64,000 nt of DNA from Prinsepia uniflora (Eukaryota > Streptophyta > Magnoliopsida > Rosales > Rosaceae): positions 26,602,738 through 26,666,737 of the forward strand of contig CM064870.1 in the NCBI GenBank assembly GCA_032719365.1. The letters run 5' to 3'. The notes under the pieces were generated by a model, which was given only the letters and a program-made list of their open reading frames with translations, did no database searches and was not told the DNA's origin. Positions 37,101-50,200 of the stretch are shown one piece after another. The translations under genes and the position numbers were made by a program. Every line of letters starts with the position of its first letter. Position 1 is the stretch's first letter.

Positions 37101-37107
<7 letters not shown>

Positions 37108-37108
<1 letters not shown>

Positions 37109-37258
37109 ACTACCAGAAAAACCAGAAAAACTAGAAAAACATGAAAAATTAGAAAAACCAAAAAACTGCCAGAAAAACCAGAAAACTAGGAAAACACGAA
37201 AAACTAGAAAAACCAGTAAACTGTCAGAAAACCCAGAAAACTGCCAGAAAAACCAGTT
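37108..37258. repeat. AGAAAAACC-type minisatellite
   Basis: Fourteen or so variants of (CC)AGAAAAAC(T), 9-12 bp each, sit directly after the CA microsatellite, interspersed with CTGCCAGAAAA units. Confidence 0.8.
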
Positions 37259-37424
37259 TAAGTTGGAACATATATGTCTTGAATATGTTGTATTGTTACA
37301 TTACCATATATGGAATGTCTTAATTAGTCGCATTATGTTGTATTGTTATATAACATTTTTCATTTTATAAATTGATTAAGCAAGTTAGTTCAATTTCCAT
37401 TTCCTTGCTCTCTATTGAATCGCT

Positions 37425-40400
37425 ATGGGTTCTCCAAAAAAAAAAACCGAGGATCCAAATAAAGGAACGCGAGAATCAAAGAGATGAATGGAAAAAGCTG
37501 TACCACAAACTTAAGAAGGGTCAAAATCAGTTACAACTAGTTATACGCTAGTGAGTGACGGTCGATCAACTCGTGGACTGACATCAATGTATCAAATTCA
37601 GGTGAAAAAAAAAAGAAAGGGAAAAAATTAGTGGTCACATACAATGAGAATGGGCAAGCATATGGGAAGGTTGCACGTAATTTTAAATCATATATAGGTG
37701 TGATGGCTTGAAATTTAATCCTTATCTCCTATGCTTCATGGGACGAGGTGGATGTTTCCCTAACGGAGAAAATCTGGTTTGAGATTTTGGTAAACATCAT
37801 ATTAATCATATTTGCAAACTTATGTTCTTACTATTGATACATATCAACATTATTCATGAGAACTTCTTTAATTATGCAGTCGATGTTTGAATTACTTCCC
37901 GAATGCAAAAATGATTTGTTGTCTATGGCTTCAGACCGATGGAGGCAATTTAAATCATGATTGATGAAAAAATTTGTGCTACCATACATAGGTGACAAGG
38001 AATCACTCAAGGAGCCACCTGTTTTTTATGACTTCATAGACCAAGAACATTGGGACTTATTTTCAAAACCACGATTAACGCCAGAATGGATGGTATCTTG
38101 GGTTTTCATTAGGCTATACATTATTATTACTATGATACTTCTAATTTGAATAATAAGGTTGTTTATATTATTCAAACGTTTGTATTAGGAACTCCATGAA
38201 ATGCAGTCGGAAAGGCGTGACCAAGTTGAGTGTCCTCATAGATCTTACCGAAAAAGGTTTGTGGGTGTGGAGGAAGAGTTGGTAAGTATTCATTATATAT
38301 GGGTCTAAATAATTTCAATATTTTGGAACAATAATTTATATATATACCTATAGAGTAATACAAGACAACATAGATAATTATGGTTAGAAGGGAAGATTCT
38401 TATCTATGACTTTGCATTCATCATATGCAGAGAATCTAGAATGATATTCCAGCATCAGTGCCAATTGATCGAGCTCTTTTATGGAAGAAGGAACATGAAA
38501 GCAAAGGTGGAATGATTGAGGATTAGAAGATAGCTGAAGTGGTCAATAAAATTGTAAGTTTGTATCTATATTATTTTGTTTCCTTGATGCTCATTTATGT
38601 GATGCAAATGTGGTTCTTTTTTTTTTAAGGATAAGTTGATGAAAGAAAAAGAAGCAGGTCTTATTAAACCATTTGGAAGTAATGACGTATTGACAATGGC
38701 ATTGGGGACTGATGAACATCCAGGGAGGGTGAGGGGTGTAGGTTCTTTTGTGAAGCCGAACGCATACTTCAACATACCAAGAAAGATGAGAGATTGTGTG
38801 TCCAAGGACATGATGAGAGAACGTGATATTTTTCTTGAGGAGACGAAGAGAATGTTGGAAGAGCAGCAGAACAAATAGAGATGCTAATGGCTAAGATTGA
38901 GAAACAGGGACAAACGCCTATCACACCTGATGCATCTATGCTGAAGCTTACACGTTCTATACCTTCTGAGAAAGCATCAACAACTAGAACACAAGAAGGA
39001 CAAGTTAATTTGGAGCAACATTTGGAAGATGAATCAAATTTCATGGACTATATGAAGGTAAGACCTAATTGAATATGTGTGTTATGCATTCACATAATCC
39101 CTGCTCTTCGGTTTAAAAAATGTACAGGATACACTGCCTACAACATAGCCATGTGACCATCTACATTGGGCTTTTGTTTCCTTTTCTTTCTTTTCTAGAA
39201 TCTAAGTTTACACAAAAGTTGTAACTTGTAACTGACATTAAGTAGAGATTTTCTGAACCTATGTGGCATCAAGTATAGTAACTTGCTTATATGCTCAACT
39301 TCTCTCCTATATTTATGTTTAGGGGAAAGAATGCTTATTGGCTCAAGGATCTAAAGCCAATATAGTTGTAAGTGGCACAATGGTTGACATTAACGAGCCA
39401 CATCAGAAGGTCTATAATGTTCATTTAGGAGTAGGAAATGTTCGAGTAGCTGTGAACGTTTGCATACAACTAAGTGTTGAACTACCATTCCCCGTAAAGG
39501 GAGTGTTATATACTGTTAAGGATGCCATTGGTTCTCACGTTGCTTGGCCATTGGATCTTATTACCATTCAAAAATTTAAGGTAAGTAATGAATTCACCTC
39601 TTGTTTTCTAACTTTACACCTTTTTTTCCTGTTTGTATGGAAATGGATTCTGAAGCCCACTTGCTGCTATATGAATTTTTTTTTGCCGAAATGATTGAAA
39701 TGGATTCTGATTTGGTATGTGAAGCCTGCTTCCTGCTTGTTGTTTGCTGAAATGCTTCTTGCTTGCTGTTTTCAGCAAGATTGTTGGTATGAGATCAGAA
39801 AACTGCTTCTTGCTTATTATTTTCTGCACTTTTTTTTGTTGTCATATCAAGAGATTTTCTGAAATGATTGAAATCAGAAAACTGCTATGTAGCTATATAT
39901 ATTCTTTGCTTGAAATCAGAAACTGCTATATATTTATTGTTTACTGATGTTTTTTGTTCATATCTCTTGTTATGAAATCTTTGCACCTCTTTTCGATATT
40001 CTTGTAGAATAAGATGGAAACCAAAACAAAGTGTAAAGTGGTAAAGCCATTATTCACATCAAAGTAAACAACACGGGAATCAAAATTATCCCCATTATGC
40101 ATGGCTTTGCTTTCAATTACGAAGAGAAAGCTAGGAGGACCTAAAGAAACTATTGTTGCACATATTCGTAATGAGATATTTGGCTGTAAAAGGGTTGTTT
40201 ACATACTCTCAGAAGAGATTGTTGCCCTGCTAGAATTCAGTGAAATAGGACAGCAAACAACAGTGATTTACATAAGGTAATATTAAATAAGTTGGTATTT
40301 ACTATCATAAGATATATGCATGCATTTTCTAACTTATTAATTATATTCGCAGCTATCTATATGATAAGATTTTGTAGAATGGAATGAGTGAAATGATTGG

Positions 40401-41291
40401 CTTCATGGATCCAGCTCGTGTGTATAAATTTGTGGACCAGCCAGAAGGAAGAGCGAAAGAAATTGTTGAAGCATTGAACCGAATAAGTGTTGATAGTATT
40501 CTTTTGATTCCATATAACCCTCAATAAGCCATGTAGTTTTTCTAATTTCTCAAATATTAAACTGCTTTGACACAAATGTATTTGATTTTAACTAAAGGAT
40601 AATATTTCACTATGTAGTTCGCATTGGATCCTAACAATTATTGACGACACTAAAGATAATGTATATATCATGGATCCACTTAACAATCGATTCAAGAATG
40701 AGGTGTGGAGAAGAGTTGTAAACTCGTAAGTTGGTCTATCTTACTAATTTCAAAGTTGATTCTATATTGTTTTGGTAACTTTGGCCAAGTAATTCTAATT
40801 TGAAATAAATTGTTGATGTTGAGGTGGGATTAAGCAGTATAAGACTCAAACAGGTAGACCATCTCGGAAAGAAGTGGCTTGGACTATACTTGGGGTATGA
40901 TTTTTTATTCTTTTTATCATATTATCTATGAGCTTGTAAGCTTAAATCAAATTTACTCATGTATATATATATATATATATATTCTACGTGCATAGGGTGC
41001 TCCAAAGCAATCAGATCATAAAACATGTGGTTATTGCGTAATGAAATACATGCAAGAAATTTGTGGAGATTCAGATCTTTCATACTCTATCAAGGTAAAT
41101 ATTCTTGAAGTCTTTGAAATTTTTTTATCATGACCATATATATGATGGTTCAATCTCAAAGTAGATATGTTTTTATTTTCTAGTATGCAATGCCTGCAAA
41201 AATCCAGATGCTTGTTACACCTATAAGGAAATGGATGAAGTGCGAAGTGCGAGAAGAATGGGAAGATCATGTCAAATCATATTGGGTGTAA
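37425..41291 (+). pseudogene. CACTA-1 second gene: Transposase_24-like region fused to a ULP1-type cysteine protease
   Basis: Many small exons with GT/AG ends can be followed. The Transposase_24-like (Ptta/En/Spm) part is at about 37545-38283 (RSTRGLTSMYQ, YNENGQAYGKVA, YDFIDQEHWDLFSKPRLTPE). A linker follows with DVLTMALGTDEHPGRVRGVG (38684-38743). A DUF8039-like segment lies at 39322-39579. The C-terminal C48/ULP1 fold has HWILTIIDDTKD (about 40621-40656) with the catalytic His, IMDPL with the Asp, and KQSDHKTCGYCVMKYM (41007-41054) with the Gln and Cys. The residue before the catalytic Cys is Thr rather than the usual Asp. The last exon ends at TAA 41289-41291. Several stops (for example near 37710, 38524 and 40140) make it a pseudogene. 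CACTA elements often carry such a ULP1-like gene; its role in transposition is not settled. Confidence 0.85.
39655..39950. repeat. Degenerate repeats in an intron of the CACTA-1 second gene
   Basis: GAAATGATTGAAAT, AGAAAACTGCT and TGCTTCTTGCTT recur several times in different order. The interval lies between the exon ending at 39579 and the acceptor near 40006. Confidence 0.6.
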
Positions 41292-41544
41292 TGATGAGAA
41301 AAGTACTACTCTATTGGTATTGATTTATATATATATATATAGTACGTAGTTAGTTATTTAGAGGAACGAGTGTCCCTTAGTACGTACATAACTAGTTATT
41401 GATATGTGACTTCAAGATTGAGGAGCATACAATTCTAAATAATAACTCTCATTTTCTTTGTGAACTAATTGATTAATGATTTATAGAGTAGTTTTGCTTC
41501 TCATGGAGTATTGTAGTATAATTTTGATATGTATATTGTCGTTA

Positions 41545-42163
41545 AAACAGGAAAAACTGCTATATGCAACTGTATAGAAAACGATATATGGTAACAACAG
41601 CTGTTGTGAAAAACAACAATAGGAAACTGTTATTAACATCACTCGTTGCTTAAACCCACTTTAGGCAACGATATTTTAAAAAATCTGTCAGTATTTGATA
41701 AAAGTCGTTGCGAAAAACTGCTATATGCAACGTTTGTTTACAAACACTGTTGCGGAAAAGTACTTTAGGCAATGGTAGTTCTTTAATATCGTTACTTAAA
41801 CTCGCTTTCGGCATCAATATTTATATAAATACCGTTGCGTAAACTTACTTCAGGCATCGGGTTTATAATTATTTTGTTACCAAAACCTACGTTAGACAAC
41901 AATATTTAAGATATTCTATCATATCTATATAAAAACCGTTGTGAAAACTCCCATAGGCAACGCTTGTTTTTAAATACCGTTGTAGAAAGGCACGTTAAGT
42001 AACGGTATTAACCAAATACCGTTGCAAAAATCCACTTTAGGCAACAGAGGAAATATGTTTCTAAAACACCCCCCTTTAGGTATCGCTGAGCAATATCACA
42101 GTATAAAAGTAGAATAAGAAACGGATTTTCTCCGTTGCCTAAAGCCTTTTTTTTTTACTAGTG
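41545..42163. repeat. Right subterminal repeats and terminus of CACTA-1
   Basis: More than ten imperfect copies of an approximately 25-40 bp unit containing CCGTTGC and CTTTAGGCAAC in alternating orientation run up to the terminus at 42163, which has the CACTAGT end on the complementary strand. Arrays of this kind are the presumed transposase-binding sites of CACTA elements. Confidence 0.8.
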
Positions 42164-42429
42164 ACCACTAAAAAGGTCTTTACCCAACGAAACAAAGAAG
42201 ATTCGTTGGGCAAGATTCGAGAGGGAACTTGCCGTCGTTGACTCGTAAAAATGGACAGCTTTACCTGGCAAGCCGACACCATCCACTTGGCAAAATGTAT
42301 TTAACAACGAATTTTGTTCACCAGCTAAGACTTTGCGTTGATTAAAATTGGTGCGCGAACAAAAAACGTTGGCGCACAAACTTTGCTTGAGATGTCAAAC
42401 TCTGCCAAGCAAACTTTTTGTATCCAGCA

Positions 42430-43488
42430 AGCCCGATGGATCATTAAAGTTTGCTTAGCGGTGGGTCTAAACACATTAAATGTGCCCCCGCATCTGATTT
42501 CTTCTTCTTCCTCCTCTCAACTCAATCTCACAACGCTCATCACTCTCTCTTACTCACTCTCACCGGCCATAACATCATTTCATATTTTTCATTACCAATC
42601 AAATTCCTTTTTCTTTGAATCACCAATATCAATTTTGAAGGTTTAACGATTTTAATTTTCTTTAGTTATGAGATTTTGATTTTTTATTGGAAGCTAATCA
42701 AATTTTTTGCTTTAGGAAATTTGTGATTTAGAAAATTTGTGATTGATTTGAAAGAATACCTATAAAAAAAGATATGTGTGTTTGCCTCTCTTTTTAATTT
42801 TTCTAAGGATTTTGGATATAATTATGCTACGAAATTGTGATTTATTGTGGGAAATTTGTAGAAGATGTTTAGAATTTGTGGAAAATGTGTAGGAAATTGT
42901 TAGAAATTTGGATATAATCATGCTAGGAAATTTGTAGAAAATGTTTAGAATTTTGGATATAATTATACTAGGAAATTATGATTTATCCGTTCATGCAAAG
43001 TTAATCAGGTTGATTGATTTTATATAATGAAATTCAATGGAAAACGTTAGACCCATTTAAGAGTCATCGAATCAGATTGATTGATTGACTCTTGAAATGT
43101 CCATTTATTCAGACAGTTTGGGGGTGCATAACTATGTGTTGTGTAATTTACTGTATACCAGGTTAGTTTCGATTGTGGGAACTTCCGTTTATATCCCCTT
43201 TCTTTGAATACATACTAGATATTCGTTTAAAATATCTAAGTCATGCATTTGGAGAACTTTAGGGTGATACTGCTAAAATTGCTCTCGATTGAACTTAGCC
43301 TCCTAGGTCGTAAACTATACAGCACAGAACGTGCACTCTCAAATGGGATAGGGCCAAATCACTGGAGGCATAAGGAGACAAGCAGGTTTTGATAATAACT
43401 TGTTCCAACTATGAGACAATATTAGCGCATTTACTTATATTGATTTTATTTTGTGAAAGCAGACATAATACACACAGGTCGGATGCAA
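42430..43488. other. CACTA-2 leader region, non-coding
   Basis: AT-rich interval between the subterminal repeats and the first transposase-like codons. A TC-rich stretch (42497-42580) and a short repeat of GGAAATTTGTAGAAGATGTTTAG-like phrases (42850-42960) are the only patterns seen. Confidence 0.4.
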
Positions 43489-44636
43489 ATGTTGGATAGA
43501 TATTCTAATTAGTATTTGGATAGGATCGACAACTTCATTTCCTTTGCACGTAGTCATTGTAGTGATAAAAAACACATCTTTTTTATGTGCTGTAAATGTA
43601 ACAACTATTGTTGTATGTCAATGATGTTCAAATGCATCTGGCATGGAATGAGATCATATACAACTACACTAATTGGATTTATCACGGTGAACATAATTTT
43701 AATGCATCGACTTCTTCAATTCCCAAGACCTGTCGGGATAAAAGTGATTCAGATAATTAGTGTGATAATGATCAATTCATTAAGATATTAAGCGATGTTT
43801 TTTCCTCCCTCATTTGATGATATAGATGATGAGGCCCCTAGGTCTTAGCTTGAAGGGTCGGATCTCCTTTACGGAGGTTGTTGAAAGAAACTCAACATGA
43901 GTAAATCCTTTTTCGGTTTTAGAGGCAGTTGTGGAACTGATGCACATGAAAGTTGAGAATAACCAAACAAACAAGCATTTTGACCACATGATGGACATCA
44001 TCACCCGAATGCTCCCTGAAGAAAACGGTCTCCCTAAAGATCATTATAGCTCAAAGAAGATCTTGAAGGATCTCAGTTTAGGGTATGTGAAGATCCATGC
44101 AAGTAAGAATAATTGTACGTTGTTTTACGGTGAATTTGAGCAACTTGACAAATATCCCATGTGCAATGAGCCTAGGTTTTGAAAGAATAAGATTCGGAAT
44201 AAGGTGTTGCATTATTTTCCACTGAAGCCAAGGTTACAAAGACTCTTTCGTCGTCTCACAAAAATCGTGATATGAGGTGGCATAAGGATGAACACATTAA
44301 TGACAATTCTTTGAGGCATTCAACTGATGGAGAGGCTTGGAAGGAATTTGATAAAATGTATCCTGATTTTTTCGTGGAGCCAAGAAATCTCATATTAGGA
44401 CTTGATACTGATAGTTTTAATCATTTTGGGAGTTTTGTAAGGCCCTATAACACTTGGTCGGTAGTTGAAGTTCATATAACTTGCCTCTTTAGAGATGCAT
44501 GAAGAAAGAATTCACAATCCTCAGTACTTTGATATTGGGGCCCAAATCGCCGAGGAATTCCATCTATGTTTATTTGTAGCTGTTGATTGATGAGCTCGTG
44601 TATTTGTGGGAAAATGGTGTCCTAATATATGACAAG
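43489..44636 (+). pseudogene. TNP2-type transposase of CACTA-2, N-terminal part
   Basis: The N-terminal transposase-associated region is recognisable (DRIDNFISFARSHCSDKK, then a CCKCNNYC cysteine group), followed by TNWIYHGE in another frame. The start of Transposase_21 follows at 43931-44182 (MMDIITRMLPEENGLPKDHY, KIHASKNNC) and 44272-44500 (RWHKDEHINDNSLRHSTDG). Several stops and frameshifts are present, so it was dead before or after the insertion. The sequence stops at ...GACAAG, where element C enters; the family's usual next block (LRA..WTINDFPAY) is found at 63360 onward. Confidence 0.85.
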
Positions 44637-44977
44637 TGTAACGACCCGTCCCTAATTTTAAGGATTAATTAGGACTTAATGATGGATTAGCGAGGCTAAT
44701 CGGGAATTACCTGACGATTAACGGCCATTCAGGGCAAAATTATGATTTTACCCCTAAACGAGGGCGAAAAGTTAACTTTTGACCCGGGAGGTATGATGGC
44801 CGAGGGCCGAGGACCGTCATGTATAGCGAGTCGATACGAAACCGTAGACAGGAGGCACGTCGAAATCGGATGTTCGCCGAAAAAGTTACGGTTCACGGAA
44901 GTTCGAACAACTATTGCATGTTTTACGAGGCGAGGGACTTTTGGCATCAAGTGGGGCCCAGATATTTTGGACAGGCC

Positions 44978-45011
44978 CAATGGATGAGTGCCAAGTGTCA
45001 CCCATCCATTG
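44978..45011. promoter_or_regulatory. Promoter-type palindrome, 5' LTR of C
   Basis: Arms CAATGGATGAGTGCCA and TGTCACCCATCCATTG around AG: 16-bp arms, 14 of 16 positions pair. The 3' LTR copy (60901-60934) pairs 15 of 16. Confidence 0.65.
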
Positions 45012-46350
45012 CCCATCTCAAACAGACACATGCATACCTCTTCCCCTTTGTTCGATCATTTTCCCCTACCAAACCCGATCACCCTTCAACCCAATCCAAA
45101 CCCTTCCCCCATCAGATCATGCCTGAGACCAAGAGAGTGAGATGAGGGCAGGATGATCGTAGTGGGTGGCCAGGAGCAGCGTCGCCGTGGACGGCGGAGG
45201 CAACCCGTGCACGGTAAACCCGGTTATGCCCTTTTTCTTTAATATTGATTTTTGAACGTTATGGGCCATTTTAGTGGATTAGGATGGGTTTATTAAGGTG
45301 TTAGGAAGGTCTTAGGAAGGTTTTGAGTGGTGGTTGATGGCTGAGGAACCCAGGGAAGAAACTGGAAACTTGGACCGTGAGGGAGGAAATCGGACCGATG
45401 GGATTTTGTGGGTTTTGGGTGGTTTTGATTGCATAGATAGATTTCTAGAATCGAAATAGGAAGAATGGAATTGGATTGGAAGAAAAAGAACAAAAATTGA
45501 ACGAGTTATAGGGCTGGACCGGTCACGCCTGTCCAGGCGGACCGGATTGCAGAGATCTAACCAGACCGGCCAGTTGGACCAGGTCAGCTGAAGGTTGAAG
45601 AAGACCCTGTGCAGGCGCGTGAAGCCCACGCGCGGGTTTGGGAACCCCGAAAAATTAGGGGGATTTATTGGGGGGTTAATTAAGTAGTTAGTAACCCTCT
45701 AAAGTGATTTGGATAGGTTTGGGAACCCCGGAGACGGCGATTGGCCCAGGAAGACGTACGACGCGCCTATCGAGGCTACAGCTCGGACGGTCTGTGAGTG
45801 GAATTACTTTTATTAATCGATGCATGCATAAATGTTTTATAAGTATTTTAATACATGTTTTGTGATGCCTTGAGTGCATTTTGTGTGTGTTTCCGTATTG
45901 GCACGTATTTCGAGATTTTCAATTTGTTACGTGCTTATACGCGCTTATGCTTTCGGTTTTAATGAAATAGTTTTGAAAAGGTAAAACCGGGCATGAGACC
46001 CATTTGTTTTGGTTTTGACTCGGGCATGTGGCCTTATGGATGACCTACTGATCTGAGTCGTGGTCGCGACGGGTGTTGTGTGCACAGTGACGGACGACAT
46101 GACACTCACCTTCGGACTAGGGATGTGTTCCTTCTAGAGAGGTCACAATGCACGTCTCGTGGTCTAGCAGCCACTGGAGGCTTGACTTCGGAGTGCTGAC
46201 GGTATAGGAGAGTGATCGGTGATGTGTGCACCCTGATCTAGAGGTGGTCGCGGTAGTGATATGTTCAGGGCGACATACCAGGATTGAGAGCGGTCCTGGA
46301 CTGGTGGTCGCACGTATCACTAAAATCAGAATCGTGACTGCCCCTGAGGT

Positions 46351-46495
46351 ATCGGGCTTGATGCCCTGTTGATTTACGAGTTCGGGTTTGATGCCCAGTT
46401 AAATAGTGAAATCAGGCTAGAGGCCCCACTGAGTCATAAGTTCGGGCTGGAGGCCCAGTTGACTTGAGTTATCAGGCGTGAGTCCTGAGTGTGGT
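46351..46495. repeat. 30-bp minisatellite in the 5' LTR of C, five units
   Basis: Units start exactly at 46351, 46381, 46411, 46441 and 46471. Each contains a GGGCTTGATGCCC-like inverted repeat and alternates ATCGGG with TTCGGG starts. Confidence 0.85.
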
Positions 46496-47197
46496 TTTAT
46501 ATACTAGTATGTATATACCATCCTTTTTGAGTTGAATGGTCTCCTCCAGACGTCGACCCGGAGAGTCACGATCCACTACCCGGAATGAGTGATCTCCATA
46601 GGGAGCCCATTTCAGGAGTGGGAGTTATGTTGTGGTCCGGGACCAGATCCGGAGAGATGCTCAGACTAGATCTGGAGATTGAGCCTCCCAGATGGAGAAT
46701 TCCTGGGGGTAGACTTGGAGTGAGATCCCGAGTAGTATGCACACTTATATATATAGAAATCGTGACATATATCGGGGATGAGTTCCCTAGGGGCTGTGTG
46801 CCCTAAGTTGACATCAGAGGATGTCTAGGATGGGTTATATATGTCTATATGTATATGTGTATGAGTTTTTGTTGAGACGGTTTTGGGCTAAGACCCACGT
46901 GTATCGGATTTGGGATGAGTTCCCATTTGATTGGATTTTGGGCTAAGGCCCCGTGTTCTATGTTTGATAAAACAGTTTCGAATGCATGCATGTTTTTAGT
47001 GAAGGGCGTAAAGGTCTTTTTATGAAATGTTTTTTTAAAAAAACCTTTGTTTTGTCCACTCATAGTTTTGATGTTTTGAATGTCCTTCAGGTTAATCGCG
47101 GATGCGGGTTGTAGCAGAGATCGAGACATCATATTCCCCCTCCGGATCCTAGCGCTCTTTAGTAGTTCCGGTTGGGCTAAGGACAAAATTATCCCTG

Positions 47198-47218
47198 GTC
47201 TGACACTTCGTGTCAGAC
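47198..47218 (+). promoter_or_regulatory. Near-terminal hairpin, 5' LTR of C
   Basis: GTCTGACAC / GTGTCAGAC, perfect 9-bp stem with a TTC loop, followed by GGGAGCAGG and the LTR end 53 nt later. Confidence 0.6.
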
Positions 47219-47273
47219 GGGAGCAGGCACGTCTAACATTAATCCCGGGGGATTTGGGACGGGTCCTATCAAG

Positions 47274-47285
47274 TGGTATCAGAGC
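47274..47285 (+). other. Primer binding site of element C
   Basis: TGGTATCAGAGC two bases after the 5' LTR; complementary to initiator tRNA-Met. Confidence 0.85.
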
Positions 47286-50200
47286 AGGTTTTGCTCAGAG
47301 AGAGTGTCCAGGATGTGATGTCTCTGCAGTCGTAATAGCCCATCATCAACCTGATAGTTAGGGTAAGAATAGGTAGAGTCAGTGGAATCGAACCCTAAAC
47401 CCTATCTTGATTACGTTTCACACGAGGTGCGATGGTTTTAGGATTCGATCGACATAGGATGACGCGTTTTAGTGAGATTGAATCCCGAGAGGATCGATGT
47501 GTTTGTGGAGTTAACGGCTTAGGACCACGGGGTTACTGGAGATATGAACTAGTGGACCAGTAGATACAACATGACGACCTTAACGTTCGTCCACAATAGA
47601 ACTGCAAGGATCGAAGTTTGTACTGCTAGGAGCAGTCGGAGGCGCGAGTACCTTAGTTGAGACTGGTTGGAATAGGAACGCGTGATTCGACTTGGCGTGA
47701 GATGCCATGTTTCGGTCTGTCGAATCCCGGAGGGATGTTGACTGGCAGGGAGTGCCCCTGAGTAGTCGTTGTATGGCATGGTAGGATGCGATTGCGACTT
47801 GTAGTGCTTGTGCAGCGCTAGGCACGGAGGATGGTCAAGTTCTTGTGAAGGCCAACGGCTGAGAACCGTAGAGTTACTAGGGGACAAGGTCCTCAGATTG
47901 TGGTTACTGGTTGTTGGGACACCAGTATTAGGGTATGATGATTTTTTGGAGTCAAGCGCGATGAATCACTCGAGATGGACACCCTCCCTACAGCGAGTAG
48001 CCGAGTTCACGATAACCCTAGTTGGGGATTGATTGGACGAGTGACCAGTAGAGCAGTACTGGTGGATCAGATTCTGAGGTGGATCGATCAGCGGATGTTG
48101 TGGTTGAGCGGTTGGTTCCAGTGGTGAGTTAATCACATAGGTTCGGAATCTCGGTGGTGATGTGTGAGGGTTGTGTGTGTACGAGCTCGCGGTAGGTACC
48201 ACCACCGAGGATGGAATTTTTGGTGGTTGTTGAGACGTGGGGGAAGTTCAGGGAACGTTTATTTTCAATATGGATTGTTGGAATGGTCACACTGGAGTCG
48301 TGGAGTACGAGGGTGGCGGAATCCCTCCGACCCGAACAGAGATAAGTGGTGATTGTGCAGTAGGAGCAAGGTTTTAGGATTGGTTGATTCGCACTCCGTG
48401 TTGTAGCAATATGATGAGATTAACAAGGAGAGACGACGAGCCACGAGCTGAGGGTAGCTCAGTCGTGATGTGCTCAGGGTAAGTTTCTACCACTACACGA
48501 CGAGAAAGATTCGTCGGCTAGTGTAGATTCTAGGGAATCGTGATGGAGATGGTTTGGTTGACTACGGTTGACCATGCCTCCTGAGTTTTGTGTACGCTTG
48601 TTTAAGGAGAATCTAATAATGAGAAATAGAATAGGTCACTACAGTAGTTATCGACAGTTGTCGTTGGTCGGAAAGAATGGACAACGCGAGTACTGTCGTG
48701 AAGATTAGTGACCAGAGAGTCGGATTTGGTAATACGTAGAGAGTTGTCTGTAGATCACAACATGAGCCTGTTGTGACTCTTCAATCAGGCGGTACATCGG
48801 ATTAGGATGAATTGACATCCTTTTGGATGTGTATAAACGATCATAAATGGATATACGAGTTGGCTTGGCTACGAACATGTGGATGATGTCCAAGTGAGTG
48901 AGGACTTGGACTTAGTTTGTGACCGAGTCGGTAGACGTGCCCTAGCGCAGTAGCCGTGCGAGTTTGATGGGCACTGAGCGGGATAGAGAGGATCCCGAAT
49001 TGCTGGAATTGGATCTGATAAGGATTGGGACGTATGAATTCGATTACCGATGTGAATGGCGAGGGAAGAAGCCGAAGAGAGTCAATGGAAGTGTTTAGTC
49101 CCAAAAGGAAGGATTAAGCATTACAGTAATTATAATAGAATACTCTTAGTCGGAGTATGAGGGTTTCTAGCTCAGTCATTGGAAAAGTTAAGTATGCTTC
49201 CAACATGGTTGCAACTACTCTTGACTTGGAGACCGGTGAAGGAGACTTCTTGTTTTCTGCTCTTTAGCAGATAATGTTGGGTGCTGGAGGATGACATAGG
49301 ATGAACTTGGATGTTATCATCTTCAACTTTCCTCATGTGAACCGATGAGGAAGGAGACGACAGCCAAGGGTTCAAAGAGGGTGTAAGAACCGAACACCTA
49401 GGTTGTGGGTCAAATTTGTTTGACTTGGAGAGTAGATGATTTGTAGTGTCACATCCAGTGACGTGACAAGTGAGTAACTAAAGTGAGTCAGATCGAGTAA
49501 CGTGGGGATGATCGAGATGACGGAAGTGATTGTGACGACCGTGAGGCCCTTAGACCGAGGTCTGGTCGTCATTGAAGTGAATTGCCTTGCTGGTTATGCT
49601 AAGCTGGGAGTAGAGGAGAACTTTTGGTAAGCCTTTTGAAGGATCCCTTAGCATAGTTAGTGAGACGACAAGACAAAGATTGGATATGGGAATGAAGATG
49701 AAATAAGGACGATACATGGATATCGATCAGGAAGAGATGAATAACTGATGCCTCGAGTTGGATTTGAGGGTAGAGATTGTGTTGGATTGAGCCTAGCTCG
49801 TGATGAACGTTTGGGTGTGGAACCCCAGCGACTGTGTGTGTTTCCTCCTGAGACGAGTAGGGTGTATCTGGATCCTGTGTACACGCAAGATGGGTGAGGC
49901 GTCAATTGCGTGTCGACAGGATGAGTAGTACGACAGTTGAGAATCGAGGTGAGTCCAGGTGTCAGCAGAGATTGCTGAGAGATATGCGATACGGTACGAG
50001 GACTCGAGAGCTAGTTGAGATCAGAGTAGCGCAGCGAAAGCGCAGTGGAGCCGGGTGTTAGCAGATAGTCACAATCGTGCTCGTGGACTTAGGGAGTGTT
50101 AGAAGGGAATGGAATTCCTCTTAACAGTGGAATACGGTTGCGAACCGTTCAGTGTCAAAGGTTGAATTATCGCTCCGTGGGAGCATTGAGGATAGTTGTC

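Larger units (their letters stand above)
36393..37424. other. Intergenic interval of CACTA-1
   Basis: No coding region found. It separates the two transposon genes and includes a CA microsatellite and an AGAAAAACC minisatellite, listed separately. Confidence 0.5.
33069..42163 (+). mobile_element. CACTA-1: En/Spm-type DNA transposon (body and right end)
   Basis: Two typical CACTA genes in the same orientation (TNP2, then Transposase_24/ULP1) are followed by a field of subterminal repeats and a terminus whose reverse complement starts CACTAGT followed by ten A. The last base is 42163 (...ACTAGTG). The next three bases, ACC, are the candidate 3-bp duplication. The left end is not found. Similar subterminal repeats at 24060-24330 suggest the element began there and was later split by the hAT and Cassandra insertions; without them it would be about 12 kb. 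Confidence 0.75.
44637..47271 (+). repeat. 5' LTR of element C
   Basis: 2635 bp from TGTAACG to ...CCTATCA. Contains the 34-bp palindrome (44978-45011), CACGCG pair (45614-45637), a 30-bp minisatellite (46351-46495) and the 9-bp hairpin (47198-47218). It lacks roughly 150-190 bp present in the 3' LTR at about 61545-61735, including an AACATTTTGGGAC block also found in LTR A; this looks like a deletion in the 5' copy. Confidence 0.85.
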
